A stretch of 64,000 nucleotides of DNA from Quadrisphaera granulorum (GCF_003149145.1 NZ_QGDQ01000021.1:34366-98365); one strand, 5' to 3'. Positions 41,407 to 57,166 are shown, counted from the stretch's first letter. Notes: generated by a model not told the origin, from the sequence alone. Made by a program: numbers and translations.

Positions 41407-42129
41407 TCAGCCGAGCTCGGGGCGCGACTGCCACGGCGGGTACCCGCCGGTCGCGCCACCGGGCGGAAGCACGGCGCGGTAGAGGCGGGCGGGGCGGTGC
41501 GCCGCGCCGGACCGGACCTCGTCGGTGGCCTCGACGGCTCCCGAAGCGGCGACGCTGCGGCGGAAGTTGGCGGGGTCGAGGTGCTTGCCGAGCACGGCCT
41601 CGTGCACACCGCGCAGCTCGGCAAGGGTGAACGTCTCCCCGAGGAAGTGCTGGGCGATGGCGGCGTAGCCGACCTTCGTCCGTAGCCGCCACAGCGCGTA
41701 GTCGACGATCTCGGCGTGGTCGAAGGCGAGCTCGCCGACGGTCTCCATCAGCCGGTCGGCGGGGGCCCACCTGACGTTCTCGCCGATCTCGACGGCGGCG
41801 GCCTCGGGGGCGCGGACCAGCGCGGTGTAGACGACCGAGACGACGCGGCCCGTGGGGGAGCGGTGCGGAGCACCGAACGTGTAGAGCTGCTCGAGGTAGC
41901 TGGGGCGCAGGCCGGTGGTCTCGGCGAGGGTGCGTCGCGCGGCGGAACTGAGGCGCTCGTCGGGGGTGACCCAGCCGCCGGGCAGCGCCCACCGCCCGGC
42001 GAAAGGCTCACGCGTGCGGCGGACCAGCGGCAGGTGCAGCTGCAGCGTCTCGTCCCCGCAGCCTGCGGTGGTGCCCGGCAGCAGCGCCAGGATCACGGTG
42101 GAGACGGCGAGCTCCAGTGACGCGCCCAT
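41407..42129 (-). CDS. nrtR: NrtR-type NUDIX transcriptional regulator
   Basis: A 240-residue protein with a NUDIX-like N-terminal domain and a C-terminal winged-helix domain (AAIAQHFLGETFTLAELRGVHEAVLGKHLDPANFRRSV), the NrtR layout. The NUDIX box (GGWVTPDERLSSAARRTLAETTGL) has Arg where the REUxEE motif has its first Glu and Ala in place of another Glu, so it is probably a ligand-binding rather than catalytic domain. NrtR regulators repress NAD genes and respond to ADP-ribose-type ligands. Position directly before nadABC supports that role. AGGAGG precedes ATG 42129. Confidence 0.88.
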   Translation of the reverse strand: MGASLELAVSTVILALLPGTTAGCGDETLQLHLPLVRRTREPFAGRWALPGGWVTPDERLSSAARRTLAETTGLRPSYLEQLYTFGAPHRSPTGRVVSVVYTALVRAPEAAAVEIGENVRWAPADRLMETVGELAFDHAEIVDYALWRLRTKVGYAAIAQHFLGETFTLAELRGVHEAVLGKHLDPANFRRSVAASGAVEATDEVRSGAAHRPARLYRAVLPPGGATGGYPPWQSRPELG

Positions 42130-42282
42130 CGCGCACCTCCTGCTGCTCAGCCCGCCGACACCGGGTCGACGTCCCGTCGGTCCGTTCAGGTCAGCGCGAC
42201 ACTAACACCACTTCGAGTCACGCCCACCCAAACACGCCCGCCAGATGTCCGATCCGCCGGACCGACACCCCCACCCCTGGCG

Positions 42283-42322
42283 CCGAGGGTTTTAGGGCAG
42301 CACCGAGGGTTTCAGGGCAGCA
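42283..42322. repeat. 20-bp tandem repeat in intergenic gap
   Basis: CCGAGGGTTTTAGGGCAGCA (42283-42302) is followed directly by the same sequence with one T-to-C change (42303-42322). It is non-coding, in the gap between nrtR and the DUF4288-like gene. The gap 42130-42401 otherwise holds the nrtR upstream region and a hairpin. Confidence 0.8.
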
Positions 42323-42327
42323 CTGAG

Positions 42328-42366
42328 CCGGGGTTCGGGCACCCCGTTCGAGTGCTCGAACCCCGG
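42328..42366. terminator. Hairpin after the DUF4288-like gene
   Basis: CCGGGGTTCG (42328-42337) pairs perfectly with CGAACCCCGG (42357-42366). Inside and overlapping the right arm is a second palindrome, TTCGAG TG CTCGAA. It lies 36 bases past the minus-strand stop at 42402 and probably ends that transcript. Confidence 0.55.
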
Positions 42367-42401
42367 CGCGTGCCGACCGTCAGGCCACGGTCGGCGGGCC
42401 G

Positions 42402-42743
42402 TCAGCTGACGGTCTCGCCCGCTTCCGAGCGCAGCACCGACTGGTGCTCGTCGCCGGTGTCGAAGAACCTGTCGAGGTACTCGCGGGTGCCCAGGTCGCT
42501 GGACCTGACCAGCGAGAAGACCTCCGCGCCGTGCCCGGGCTCACCCTCCATGCGGTAGCCCTGCAGCAGCCCGAGGAAGGTGACCTCCCCGGCGTCGCTC
42601 TCACGGGCGTACTCGAGGGCCTCGGCCTCAGCGAGCGCCATCGCGCTCTCCATGCTCTCGGCCCGCCACACGGTGAACCGTTCCTCGTAGGCGTCCCGGA
42701 ACCGGAACACGCCACGAACTCCATACCACTGACCGTCGTTCAC
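42402..42743 (-). CDS. Small DUF4288-like protein
   Basis: A 113-residue protein. GTG 42743 has GAGGT seven bases upstream; the frame stays open far into the divergent hisI gene, which is a shadow. The sequence [72 protein letters not shown] fits the pattern of DUF4288-type proteins (an alpha/beta domain with an [12 protein letters not shown] strand). It has no signal peptide or membrane segment. Function is unknown. The family assignment is from memory of the pattern. Confidence 0.65.
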   Translation of the reverse strand: MNDGQWYGVRGVFRFRDAYEERFTVWRAESMESAMALAEAEALEYARESDAGEVTFLGLLQGYRMEGEPGHGAEVFSLVRSSDLGTREYLDRFFDTGDEHQSVLRSEAGETVS

Positions 42744-42798
42744 GAGGTACACCTCAGCACGCCGGGGCCCGTCGAGGCGAGACCCCCCGCCGCACTGG

Positions 42799-42804
42799 GA
42801 TGAT
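42799..42804 (+). promoter_or_regulatory. -10-like GATGAT before hisI
   Basis: GATGAT ends 6 bases before GTG 42811. A GGAG abuts the start codon and is too close to work as a Shine-Dalgarno sequence, so the hisI-trpE transcript is probably leaderless. Confidence 0.35.
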
Positions 42805-42810
42805 GCGGAG

Positions 42811-43200
42811 GTGAGCAGCCCCGTCTCCAGCGAGCAGAGCACCGGCTCCGCCCTCGACCCCACGGTCGCCTCCCTCCTCAAGCGCGACGACGCCGGCCTG
42901 GTCGCCGCGGTGGTGCAGGCCCACGACACCCGCGAGGTGCTCATGGTCGGCTGGATGGACGACGAAGCGCTCCACCGCACGCTCACCACCGGCCGCAGCT
43001 GGTTCTGGAGCCGCAGCCGCGGCGAGTACTGGCGCAAGGGAGACACCTCCGGCGCCGTGCAGCGCGTGCGCACCGTCAGCCTCGACTGCGACGGGGACGC
43101 CGTCCTCGTCACGGTCGACCAGGCCGGCGGCGCGTGCCACACCGGTGACCGGACCTGCTTCGACGCCCGCCCCCTCCTCGCCGAGGCGACTGCCCCGTGA
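42811..43200 (+). CDS. hisI: Phosphoribosyl-AMP cyclohydrolase
   Basis: A 129-residue enzyme opening the adenine ring of phosphoribosyl-AMP, the third step of histidine synthesis. Signatures are [44 protein letters not shown], the metal-site [27 protein letters not shown], and two conserved Cys. The separate HisE (11.2 kb) does the preceding step, so this is the HisI-only form. It starts with GTG and its stop overlaps trpE (GTGA), which links histidine and tryptophan synthesis in one transcript. Confidence 0.97.
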   Translation: MSSPVSSEQSTGSALDPTVASLLKRDDAGLVAAVVQAHDTREVLMVGWMDDEALHRTLTTGRSWFWSRSRGEYWRKGDTSGAVQRVRTVSLDCDGDAVLVTVDQAGGACHTGDRTCFDARPLLAEATAP

Positions 43201-44813
43201 CCACCACCGACAACCCCACGACCGACAACCCGACGACGACGACGGCGACCGCCGCCCCCGCGCCCGACCTCAGCATCGGCGCCACCTGGCCCGACCTGCC
43301 GACCTTCCGCCAGCTCGCGCGTGACCGCCGCGTCATCCCGGTGGTCCGTCGCCTACTGGCCGACGCGGAGACCCCGGTCGGCGTCTACCGCAAGCTCGCC
43401 GGAGACCGCACCGGGACGTTCCTGCTGGAGTCGGCCGACCACGGCGGCGTGTGGTCGCGCTACTCCATCGTCGGCGCGCGCTCCGCGGCCGTGCTCACCG
43501 AGCGCGACGGCCAGGCCCACTGGCTCGGCACGCCGCCGGTCGGCGTCCCCGTCGACGGAGACCCGCTGGTCGCCGTCCGCGAGACCCTCACCACCCTGCG
43601 CACCCCGCGGATCCCCGGCCTCCCGCCGCTGACCGGCGGCCTCGTCGGCGTGCTCGGCTGGGACGTCGTCCGCCGCTGGGAGAATCTCCCGCACCCGCCG
43701 CGCGCGCAGGGCACCGAGCCGCCGGAGCTGGCCCTGTGCCTGGCCACCGACCTCGCCGTCGTCGACCACGCCGACTCCTCCGTGCTCCTCGTGGCCAACG
43801 CGGTCAACCTCGACGGCACCGACGAGCGGGTCGACGAGGCCTGGGCCGACGCCGTCATCCGCCTCGACGCCATGACCCGGCAGCTCGCCGAGCCGGCGCC
43901 GTCCACGGTGTCGACCCTCGACCCGGCCGCCGCGGCCGCGGCGGCTTCCGCCGAGCCGCGCCGCACCTCCACCGCCGCCGACTACGAGGCGGCCGTCGTG
44001 GCCGCCAAGGCGGCCATCCGCGACGGCGAGGTGTTCCAGGTGGTGCCCTCGCAGACGTTCGAGGTCGACTGCTCCGCGGACGCCCTCGACGTCTACCGCG
44101 CGCTGCGGGCCACCAACCCCAGCCCGTACATGTACCTGTTCCGGTTCGCCGACGCCGACGGCGGCCGCTTCGACGTGGTCGGCTCCAGCCCGGAGTCGCT
44201 GGTCAAGGTCGAGGGGGGCCGGGCGATGACCCACCCCATCGCCGGCACGCGTCCTCGCGGCGCCACCCCCGAGCAGGACACGGCGCTCGCGGCCGACCTG
44301 CTGGCCGACGCCAAGGAGCGCGCCGAGCACCTCATGCTCGTCGACCTCGCCCGCAACGACCTTGCCCGCGTGTGCCGTCCCGGCACCGTCGAGGTGGTCG
44401 AGTTCATGGAGGTGTGGCGCTACAGCCACGTCATGCACCTCGTCAGCACTGTCACGGGCGAGGTGAAGGAGGGGAGGACGGCGTTCGACGTCCTCCAGTC
44501 GACCTTCCCGGCGGGCACGCTCTCCGGTGCTCCGAAGCCGCGGGCGCTGGCTCTCATCGACGAGCTGGAGCCGGTGCGTCGCGGCCTGTACGGCGGGACG
44601 GCCGGCTACTTCGACGTCGCCGGTGACCTCGACATGGCCATCACCATCCGCAGCGCCGTGCTCCGCGACGGCGTCGCGCGGGTGCAGGCGGGAGCGGGCG
44701 TGGTCGCCGACTCCGTGCCGGCCAGCGAGGAGGCCGAGACGCGCGCCAAGGCGGCAGCGGTCCTGGCCGCCGTCGCCCGGGCCGGCGCGCTGCGCCCGCT
44801 GTCCGGTGCCTGA
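43197..44813 (+). CDS. trpE: Anthranilate synthase component I
   Basis: A 538-residue protein from GTG 43197. It converts chorismate to anthranilate using ammonia from TrpG, which is not in this window. The N-terminal regulatory region contains [20 protein letters not shown] (tryptophan-binding LLES motif). The catalytic domain has [66 protein letters not shown] and [27 protein letters not shown]-rich N-terminal tract comes from the recurrent DNA motif. No trp leader peptide or attenuator is visible because the gene follows hisI directly. Confidence 0.97.
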   Translation: MTTTDNPTTDNPTTTTATAAPAPDLSIGATWPDLPTFRQLARDRRVIPVVRRLLADAETPVGVYRKLAGDRTGTFLLESADHGGVWSRYSIVGARSAAVLTERDGQAHWLGTPPVGVPVDGDPLVAVRETLTTLRTPRIPGLPPLTGGLVGVLGWDVVRRWENLPHPPRAQGTEPPELALCLATDLAVVDHADSSVLLVANAVNLDGTDERVDEAWADAVIRLDAMTRQLAEPAPSTVSTLDPAAAAAAASAEPRRTSTAADYEAAVVAAKAAIRDGEVFQVVPSQTFEVDCSADALDVYRALRATNPSPYMYLFRFADADGGRFDVVGSSPESLVKVEGGRAMTHPIAGTRPRGATPEQDTALAADLLADAKERAEHLMLVDLARNDLARVCRPGTVEVVEFMEVWRYSHVMHLVSTVTGEVKEGRTAFDVLQSTFPAGTLSGAPKPRALALIDELEPVRRGLYGGTAGYFDVAGDLDMAITIRSAVLRDGVARVQAGAGVVADSVPASEEAETRAKAAAVLAAVARAGALRPLSGA

Positions 44814-45528
44814 CGAGGTGCCCGGCCCAGCGCCGGATGCCTCGGCCGGACGTTCTTCCGGGGGAGCTCGATGGCGACGACGGCCCGTCGTCGTCCTGGT
44901 CGGTCTCGCGGCGGGTGCTCTGGTGCTCATCGTGAGCACGCAGCCGTGGGTGCTCGCCGCGTTACCCGTGGGGCCGGGCGGCAGCGCCTCCGAGGTACCC
45001 GTGAGCGGACGCGAGGCCGTGGCTGCCGTGCCGGCCCTGGGGGTGGTGGCCGTCGCGGGGGCGCTCGCGCTGTCGGTGCTGCGGGCGGTGGGTCGCGTCG
45101 CGGCGGCGGTGCTCCTGGTGGTCGCCGGAGCGGCGGCGGTCGCGGCCGTCGTGGCGCTGCTGCTCGATCCGGTCCCGGCGGCTCAGGCCGCGGCCCGTGC
45201 GGCCACGGGGGTCGGCGACGTCGAGGGTGCCCGCACCACCGCGTGGCCCCTCGTGGCGCTGGTTCCGGTGCTGGGCGTGCTGGCCACGGGAGCGATCGCC
45301 CTGGTCGCTGGTCGTTCGTGGGGCACGAGCGAGAGGTTCGAAGCTCCGGGAGCTGCAGCCGGTGCCCGCGGCTCCTCGGCGCGCCGCGTGGCAGCCGCTC
45401 CGCCGTCGCCCCCGACGAGCGCGGGTCTGTGGGACGGCCTGAGTCGCGGCGAAGACCCCACGGCGGCGATCGAGGACCGACCCGCCGACGGGTCGTCCGC
45501 CGCGTCGCCGCGGGAGCGGGCAGAATGA
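44806..45528 (+). CDS. Trp biosynthesis-associated membrane protein
   Basis: About 240 residues from GTG 44806 (overlapping the trpE stop by 8 bases); GTG 44818 is also possible. There are four hydrophobic helices: VVVLVGLAAGALVLIVS, VAAVPALGVVAVAGALAL, AVLLVVAGAAAVAAVVALLL and PLVALVPVLGVLATGAIALVAG. STQPWV after the first helix is typical of the Trp_oprn_chp family found between trpE and trpC in actinobacteria. The C-terminal 70 residues are polar and Ala/Ser-rich. Role unknown. Confidence 0.85.
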   Translation: MPDEVPGPAPDASAGRSSGGARWRRRPVVVLVGLAAGALVLIVSTQPWVLAALPVGPGGSASEVPVSGREAVAAVPALGVVAVAGALALSVLRAVGRVAAAVLLVVAGAAAVAAVVALLLDPVPAAQAAARAATGVGDVEGARTTAWPLVALVPVLGVLATGAIALVAGRSWGTSERFEAPGAAAGARGSSARRVAAAPPSPPTSAGLWDGLSRGEDPTAAIEDRPADGSSAASPRERAE

Positions 45529-45606
45529 CCTCGACGTGACGGTCGACGTCCCGACCCGGGGCCGCAGCCAGGTGGGGCTGGGCCCGCCCGCAGCACGAGG
45601 AGCCCG

Positions 45607-45885
45607 ATGAGCACCGACGCCGACAGCAACCCGATCGTGCAGGCCCGCCGCGAGGAGGTCGAGCAGCACATCGACCACGGCCACTCCGTGACCGGATGGA
45701 CCGGCGCGGGCCTCGGCCTGCTCGGGTCGGCCATCGCTTCGGTGGCGATGGTCCTGGCCATGGTGTGGCTGTTCTGGGTCGGCATCGTGGTGATGCTCCT
45801 GGGCCTTCCCTTCCTCGTCATGGCTGGCAAGGGAAAGAAGAAGCAGCACTCGCAGCAGCACGGGAAGCCGACCCCGGTGCGCTGA
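45607..45885 (+). CDS. Small membrane protein, HGxxPAAW-like
   Basis: A 92-residue protein from ATG 45607 with AGGAG upstream. HGHSVTGWTGAGL precedes two membrane helices (AIASVAMVLAMVWLFWVGIVVMLLGLPFLVMA), then a Lys/Gln/His tail. Its position between the Trp membrane protein and trpC, its size and its topology match the HGxxPAAW family. The motif here reads HGHSVTGW, so PAA is replaced by VTG. Function unknown. Confidence 0.8.
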   Translation: MSTDADSNPIVQARREEVEQHIDHGHSVTGWTGAGLGLLGSAIASVAMVLAMVWLFWVGIVVMLLGLPFLVMAGKGKKKQHSQQHGKPTPVR

Positions 45886-45896
45886 CCAGGCTCCAC

Positions 45897-45944
45897 GACG
45901 AAGGCCCCGGGCCAGCTCAGGTGAGCTGGCCCGGGGCCTTCGTC
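45897..45944. terminator. Bidirectional terminator, 23-bp stem
   Basis: Arms 45897-45919 and 45922-45944 are perfectly complementary over 23 bases (outer GACGAAGGCCCCGGG) with a 2-base loop. It lies between convergent stops at 45885 and 45968. The stem is long enough to terminate without a T-tract. Confidence 0.9.
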
Positions 45945-45967
45945 ATCGGTGCTGCCAGGGAGGAGTA

Positions 45968-46558
45968 TCAGCCGTCGAGCTGGTCGGCGGGCACGCCGAG
46001 CTGCTCGGCCAGGCACTGCTGGTAGCCGACCTCGTCGTTGTTGGCGAGGTAGTCGTTGCAGTTCGCCGCCTGGCTGCCGATGTAGCCGAAGAAGGCGATG
46101 GCGATGACGGCGCCCACGACGCCCAGCGCGCCGAGCACGATGCCCGTGATCGCCATGCCGCGGTTCGTCGCTTCACCGCGCTTGGCCCGGCGGGTGCCGA
46201 TGAACCCGAGCACGATCGCGACCAGCCCGAACAGGCCTCCGATGACGAAGAAGCCCGACAGCAGCGCGAGGATGCCGAGCACCAGCGCGGCGATGCCGAT
46301 GCCGTTCTTCGGGGCGGGGCGGTCGTAGCCGCCCTGGCCGGGGTAGCCGGAGTATCCGGGGTAGCCGCCCTGCTGGCCGGGTGCGCCCTGGTAGGGCGCC
46401 GGCTGCTGGTACCCCGGCTGAGGGGCCTCGGGGTATCCGCCCGGGCCGGACGGTGCCGACTGCTGCCAGGAGGGCTGCTGCGCCCCCTGGTCGGGGCTGG
46501 ACCCGGTGCGCTGCGGACGGCCGTCGTCGGACGCGCCGTAGGGGTCCTGGGTACTCAT
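45968..46558 (-). CDS. DUF4190 membrane protein with Gly/Tyr/Gln-rich tail
   Basis: A 196-residue protein from ATG 46558 with GAGGAG upstream. The first 85 residues are disordered and rich in Gln, Pro, Gly and Tyr ([21 protein letters not shown]). Two membrane helices follow: [72 protein letters not shown], the DUF4190 pattern. A short polar C-terminus contains two Cys ([14 protein letters not shown]). It interrupts the trp gene group on the opposite strand. Function unknown. Confidence 0.88.
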   Translation of the reverse strand: MSTQDPYGASDDGRPQRTGSSPDQGAQQPSWQQSAPSGPGGYPEAPQPGYQQPAPYQGAPGQQGGYPGYSGYPGQGGYDRPAPKNGIGIAALVLGILALLSGFFVIGGLFGLVAIVLGFIGTRRAKRGEATNRGMAITGIVLGALGVVGAVIAIAFFGYIGSQAANCNDYLANNDEVGYQQCLAEQLGVPADQLDG

Positions 46559-46697
46559 GGGGACTCCTCGTCTCGTGCACGCCGCCGGACGGCGGCCTTG
46601 CCGTCACCGTAGCGATCTTGCGGCTGTACGCCTCTCGATCAGCGGCCGTACGGGCGGCGGACGGGGACGAGCGGACAGGGGTCTCCTCGGCGCGGAC

Positions 46698-46703
46698 TAC
46701 CCT
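46698..46703 (+). promoter_or_regulatory. -10 hexamer TACCCT before trpC
   Basis: TACCCT ends 6 bases before GTG 46710, with no ribosome binding site. Predicted leaderless promoter for trpC-trpB-trpA, needed because the DUF4190 gene and a terminator separate them from trpE. Confidence 0.5.
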
Positions 46704-46709
46704 GGCTCT

Positions 46710-47542
46710 GTGAGCGTGCTGGAGGAAATCCTCGCCGGCGTCCGGGAGGACCTGGCCGAGCGCCAGGCCGCCACGTCGCTGGACGAGCTGAAGGAAGCCG
46801 CCCGCCGAGCCCCCTCGGCGCGCAACGCCCTGGAGGCGCTGCGGCCCGGTGGCGACGAGCGGGGCCAGGTAACGGTGATCGCTGAGGTCAAGCGGTCGAG
46901 CCCGAGCAAGGGCTCCCTGGCGCCCATCGAAGACCCGGCCGCGCTGGCCAAGGAGTACGAGGCCGGTGGCGCCAGCGCCATCAGCGTCCTGACCGAGCGG
47001 CGCCGCTTCGGCGGCAGCCTCGACGACCTGCGCGCCGTTCGCGCTGCCGTCGACGTCCCGGTGCTCCGCAAGGACTTCGTGGTCTCCAGCTACCAGGTCT
47101 GGGAGGCCCGCGCCGCGGGGGCCGACCTGGTGCTGCTCATCGTGGCCGCGCTCGAGCAGGAGGCGCTGGTCTCCCTCGTGGAGCGCGTGCATTCGCTGGG
47201 CATGTGCGCCCTGGTCGAGGCCCATGACGAGCACGAGGTCGACCGCGCGGTCGCCGCTGGAGCACAGCTCATCGGTGTCAACTCGCGCAACCTCAAGACT
47301 CTCGAGGTCGACCCGACGACGTTCGCCCGGTGCGCCCACCGCATCCCCGACTCGGTGGTCAGCGTGGCCGAGTCCGGTGTGCGCTCTGCCCACGACGTCG
47401 TCGAGCACGCCCGGGCCGGCGCCGACGCCGTGCTCGTCGGCGAGGCGCTCGTCACGGGTCGTGACCCCCGCACCGCGGTGGCCGACCTGGTCGCCGCTGG
47501 CTCCCACCCGTCGCTGCGCGCGGTCTCGCGCAGTGGCAAGCC

Positions 47543-47546
<4 letters not shown>
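46710..47546 (+). CDS. trpC: Indole-3-glycerol phosphate synthase
   Basis: A 278-residue TIM barrel converting CdRP to indole-3-glycerol phosphate. Signatures are [31 protein letters not shown] with catalytic Lys, [52 protein letters not shown] and [15 protein letters not shown] 46710 is the start; the longer frame includes non-coding sequence. The stop overlaps trpB as GTGA. No trpF is nearby; in many actinobacteria the bifunctional PriA fills that step. Confidence 0.97.
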
Positions 47547-48843
<1,297 letters not shown>

Positions 48844-48847
<4 letters not shown>

Positions 48848-49698
48848 GCACCACGACTGGAACGACGACGACGGCGGGGACGGCGACGACGACGACGGGG
48901 CGCGCCAGCGCCACCGCCATCGACGCCGCCCGTGCGGCCGGCCGTTCCGCCCTGGTCGGCTACCTGCCCGCGGGGTTCCCCGACCGGGCCGGCTGCGTCG
49001 ACGCGCTGCGCGCGTCCGTGGCGGCCGGCCTCGATGTCATCGAGCTGGGCCTGCCCTACTCCGACCCCGTCATGGACGGGCCGGTCATCCAGGCTGCCGC
49101 TGAGACGTCGCTGCGCGGGGGCACCCGCATCCGCCACGTCCTGGAGTCGGTGGAGCAGCTCACCTCGGCTCCCGACGGCGAGCGGGCACCGGTGCTCGTC
49201 ATGAGCTACTGGGCGCCCGTCCTGCGGTACGGGGTGGAGGCCTTCGCCCGTGACCTCGCCTCCGCCGGCGGTGCCGGCCTCATCACCCCCGACCTCGTGC
49301 CCGACGAGGCGGGGGAGTGGCTGGCCGCCAGCGACGCCCACCACCTCGAGCGCGTCTTCCTCGTCGCCCCGTCGTCCACGCCCGCGCGCCTGGCCTCCAC
49401 GGCCGCTGCGTGCCGCGGCTGGACGTACGCCGCGTCGACGATGGGCGTCACCGGAGCCCGCGCGTCCGTGGGTGCCGCGGCCGAGGGCCTCGTCGCCGCG
49501 TCTCGCGCCGCCGGGGCCGAGCGGGTCTGTGTCGGCCTGGGTGTCTCGACGGGCGAGCAGGCCGCCGAGGTCGGCGCCTACGCCGACGGGGTGATCGTGG
49601 GCTCCGCTCTCGTGCGCGCCCTGTCCGAGGAGGGTGTCCCCGGCCTCGAGCGTGTGGTGCGTGACCTCGCCGCCGGCGTCGCGGGTTCCCGCGCGTGA
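48844..49698 (+). CDS. trpA: Tryptophan synthase alpha subunit
   Basis: A 284-residue TIM barrel that cleaves indole-3-glycerol phosphate and channels indole to TrpB. Catalytic Glu and Asp lie in [21 protein letters not shown]. Other signatures are [62 protein letters not shown] and [15 protein letters not shown]. The N-terminus has about 20 extra residues that are almost all Thr and Gly, created by two copies of the recurrent GACGACGACGG motif. They lie before the conserved core and are probably disordered. Confidence 0.97.
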
Positions 49699-49759
49699 TG
49701 GACACGACGACGGCGGTCCGCGCGACCCGTCCGACGCCGCTCACCCGAGTGGCAGCAGC

Positions 49760-50764
49760 GTGCTGAGCGGGGCGCTGGCGAGCGCCGGCGTCCTCGCGTT
49801 CATCCCCAGCCCCGAGCAGGGGGTCTGGCACCTCGGTCCGGTGCCGCTGCGCGCGTACGCGTTCTGCATCCTCGCGGGCATCGCCCTGGCGGTCTGGCTG
49901 ACCGACCGCCGCTGGCGGGCCCGCGGCGGTCTGCCCGGTCAGATCGCCGACATCGCCCTGTGGGCGGTGCCGTTCGGCATCGTCGGGGGTCGCCTCTACC
50001 ACGTGGTCTCCTCACCGGCGGCGTACTTCGGGGAGGGCGGCAACCCGGTCGCGGCGCTGTACATCTGGAACGGCGGCCTCGGCATCTGGGGTGCCGTGGC
50101 GCTCGGGGCCGTGGGCGCCTGGTTCGGATGTCGCGCCGTCGGGGCGAGGTTCTCCGCCTACGCGGACACTCTTGCGCCCGGCCTGCTCCTGGCCCAGGCG
50201 GTGGGCCGGTTCGGCAACTGGTTCAACCAGGAGCTCTACGGCAAGCCCACCACGCTGCCGTGGGCGCTGGAGATCGATCCGCAGCACCGCGAGCCGGGCT
50301 ACGAGGACGTCGAGACCTACCACCCCACCTTCCTCTACGAGGCGATCTGGAACGTGGGCGCCGCCGCGGTGCTCGTGTGGGCCCAGCGTCGCTTCCGGCT
50401 CGGGCACGGTCGGGTCTTCTTCTCCTACGTCGTCCTCTACACGCTCGGCCGGGTGTGGATCGAGGCTTTGCGCATCGACCCCGCCGAGCAGGTGCTGGGG
50501 CTGCGCCTCAACATCTGGACCTGCCTCGTGGTGGGTCTGGCCGGCATCGTGGCGTTCGTTGTCAGCGCTCGCCGCCACCCGGGCATCGAGGACTCGGTGC
50601 TGGTCCCCGGACGGGATACCGCCGCGACAGCCGACACCGCTGACGGCTCTGACACCGTGACTGCCCCGGGCGCCACCGTCGACGACACCGCCGGCTCAGC
50701 GCCTCCGTCCTCAGCGTCAAGCCCGTCCGCTGGGCGGGATGATTCGTCTCGCGATGTGAGATAG
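49760..50764 (+). CDS. lgt: Prolipoprotein diacylglyceryl transferase
   Basis: A 334-residue integral membrane enzyme that adds diacylglycerol to the lipobox Cys of prolipoproteins, such as the three encoded in this window. Seven membrane helices are visible. Signatures are [32 protein letters not shown], and the Lgt motif [20 protein letters not shown], then [11 protein letters not shown]. The C-terminal 55 residues are a polar Asp/Ala/Ser/Thr tail. GTG 49760 is the best in-frame start; the ribosome binding site is weak. Location between trpA and gltB is common in actinobacteria. Confidence 0.95.
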   Translation: MLSGALASAGVLAFIPSPEQGVWHLGPVPLRAYAFCILAGIALAVWLTDRRWRARGGLPGQIADIALWAVPFGIVGGRLYHVVSSPAAYFGEGGNPVAALYIWNGGLGIWGAVALGAVGAWFGCRAVGARFSAYADTLAPGLLLAQAVGRFGNWFNQELYGKPTTLPWALEIDPQHREPGYEDVETYHPTFLYEAIWNVGAAAVLVWAQRRFRLGHGRVFFSYVVLYTLGRVWIEALRIDPAEQVLGLRLNIWTCLVVGLAGIVAFVVSARRHPGIEDSVLVPGRDTAATADTADGSDTVTAPGATVDDTAGSAPPSSASSPSAGRDDSSRDVR

Positions 50765-50951
50765 CGATCCCGGTCTCGACCTCGGAGCAGTCTCGCTCCG
50801 GTGCTATCGTCAACTGAAGCGTGCCGGGCCAGCGCCGTCCCCGCTCGACGAGCACCACCAGCAAGTCATCGAGTCGAACAGCAGCACTGCCGCCAGCCCC
50901 GAGACCCCACCCGGCGGACCATGCCGCCGGCCAGCCCCGAGGACGGTCACC
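50760..50951 (+). promoter_or_regulatory. Structured gltB leader with candidate promoter
   Basis: The 187-base gap before gltB contains GATAGC (50760-50765) and its complement GCTATC (50803-50808), enclosing a CGGAG/CTCCG stem. TATCGT at 50805-50810 could be a -10, giving a leader of about 135 bases. No GlnR-type box is recognisable. The gap could hold a terminator for lgt, a promoter, or an RNA regulator. The assignment is tentative. Confidence 0.35.
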
Positions 50952-55602
<4,651 letters not shown>

Positions 55603-55610
<8 letters not shown>

Positions 55611-57084
55611 CCCCCGAGGGTTTCTCACCACCCCCGTCCGCGAGAACGCTCCGCGCCGCCCGGTGCCGGTGCGCATCAAGGACTGGCGCGAGGTCTACGA
55701 GCCGGTCGACCAGGCCGTGCTCTCCCGGCAGGCGGGCCGCTGCATGGACTGCGGCATCCCCTTCTGCCACAACGGCTGTCCGCTGGGCAACCTCATCCCC
55801 GAGTGGAACGACCTCACCCGCCGTGGTGACTTCCGCGAGGCCATCGAGCAGCTCCACGCCACGAACAACTTCCCGGAGTTCACGGGCAAGCTGTGCCCCG
55901 CCCCGTGCGAGGCGGCGTGCGTGCTGGGCATCAACCAGGACCCGGTGACCATCAAGCTGGTCGAGGAGTCGATCATCGAGCGCGCCTGGGACGAGGGCTG
56001 GGTCCAGCCCCTGCCGCCCGAGCGCCTCACCGGCAAGACCGTCGCGGTGATCGGCTCCGGCCCCGCGGGGCTCGCTGCCGCCCAGCAGCTCACGCGCGCC
56101 GGTCACACCGTGGCCGTGTACGAGCGCGACGACGCCCTCGGCGGGCTCATGCGCTACGGCGTGCCCGAGTACAAGATGGAGAAGCGCCACATCGACCGGC
56201 GCATCCAGCAGATGGAGGCGGAGGGGACCCGCTTCCGCACCGGCGTGGACGTCGGCGGCGCCGTCGACGCCGCCCGCCTCGCCAGCCGTTACGACGCGGT
56301 GGTCATGGCCGTGGGCGCGCTGCAGCCGCGCGAGCTCGACGTGCCGGGCCGTCACCTGCGCGGCGTGCTCCAGGCCATGGAGTTCCTGCCGCAGGGCAAC
56401 AAGCTGGCACTGGGCCAGCCCATCCCCGCGTCAGTGCCCGCGGAGAAGCGGATCACCGCCGAGGGCAAGGACGTCATCATCATCGGCGCCGGTGACACCG
56501 GCGCCGACTGCCTGGGCACGGTGCTGCGGCAGAACCCGAAGTCGGTGACGCAGCTGGCCATCGGCCCGACGCCCCCGAAGGACCGCACCGGTAACCAGCC
56601 CTGGCCGACCTACCCGCTGGTGCTCCGCACCTCCTCCGCGCACGAGGAGGGTGGCGAGCGCGTCTACACCGCCTCCACCACGGAGCTGGTGGACGACGGC
56701 GAGGGCGGCGTGGCCGGTCTGCGCATGGTCGAGGTGGTCCGCCACCCGGACCGCACCTACACCGTGGTGGAGGGTTCCGAGCGCGAGCTGCCCGCGCAGC
56801 TGGTGCTCCTCGCGCTGGGCTTCTCCGGCGTCGAAAAGATGCCGATGGTCGAGCAGCTCGGCCTCGAGGTCGGCCGTGACGGCGCGCTCGTACGCGACGC
56901 GGGCTGGCAGTCCTCCCGGCCCGGCACCTTCGTGGTCGGCGACGCCGGCCGCGGCGCGAGCCTCATCGTGTGGGCCATCGCCGAGGGACGCGCGTGCGCG
57001 GCTGCCGTCGACGAGTACCTCACCGGTCGCCCGAGCACCCTGCCGGCGCCGGTCACGCCGAACGCGCGCCCGCTGTCCGTCTGA
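55603..57084 (+). CDS. gltD: Glutamate synthase, small subunit
   Basis: A 493-residue NADPH-linked flavoprotein that feeds electrons to GltB. GTG 55603 overlaps the gltB stop. Iron-sulfur Cys are in [26 protein letters not shown] and [19 protein letters not shown] binding is [17 protein letters not shown], followed by [20 protein letters not shown] binding is [16 protein letters not shown]. The ending [20 protein letters not shown] is typical. The length matches the family. Confidence 0.98.
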
Positions 57085-57124
57085 ACATCAGGACGAGCCC
57101 GCCCTGACCCCCCGGTTGAGGTTG

Positions 57125-57162
57125 CGCGCCGGGTGCCCCCGAGATCCGGGGCACCCGGCGCG
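57125..57162. terminator. Terminator hairpin after gltD
   Basis: Arms 57125-57139 and 57148-57162 are perfectly complementary over 15 bases (CGCGCCGGGTGCCCC) with an 8-base loop. It lies 40 bases after the gltD stop and 4 bases before the pyk -10 hexamer, so it would separate the two units. Confidence 0.8.
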
Positions 57163-57166
57163 GGCC

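Noticed and set aside
42130..42230. A defined NrtR operator upstream of nrtR
   Set aside because: Short GTCA/TGAC half-sites are present, but I see no convincing palindrome that I could distinguish from background.
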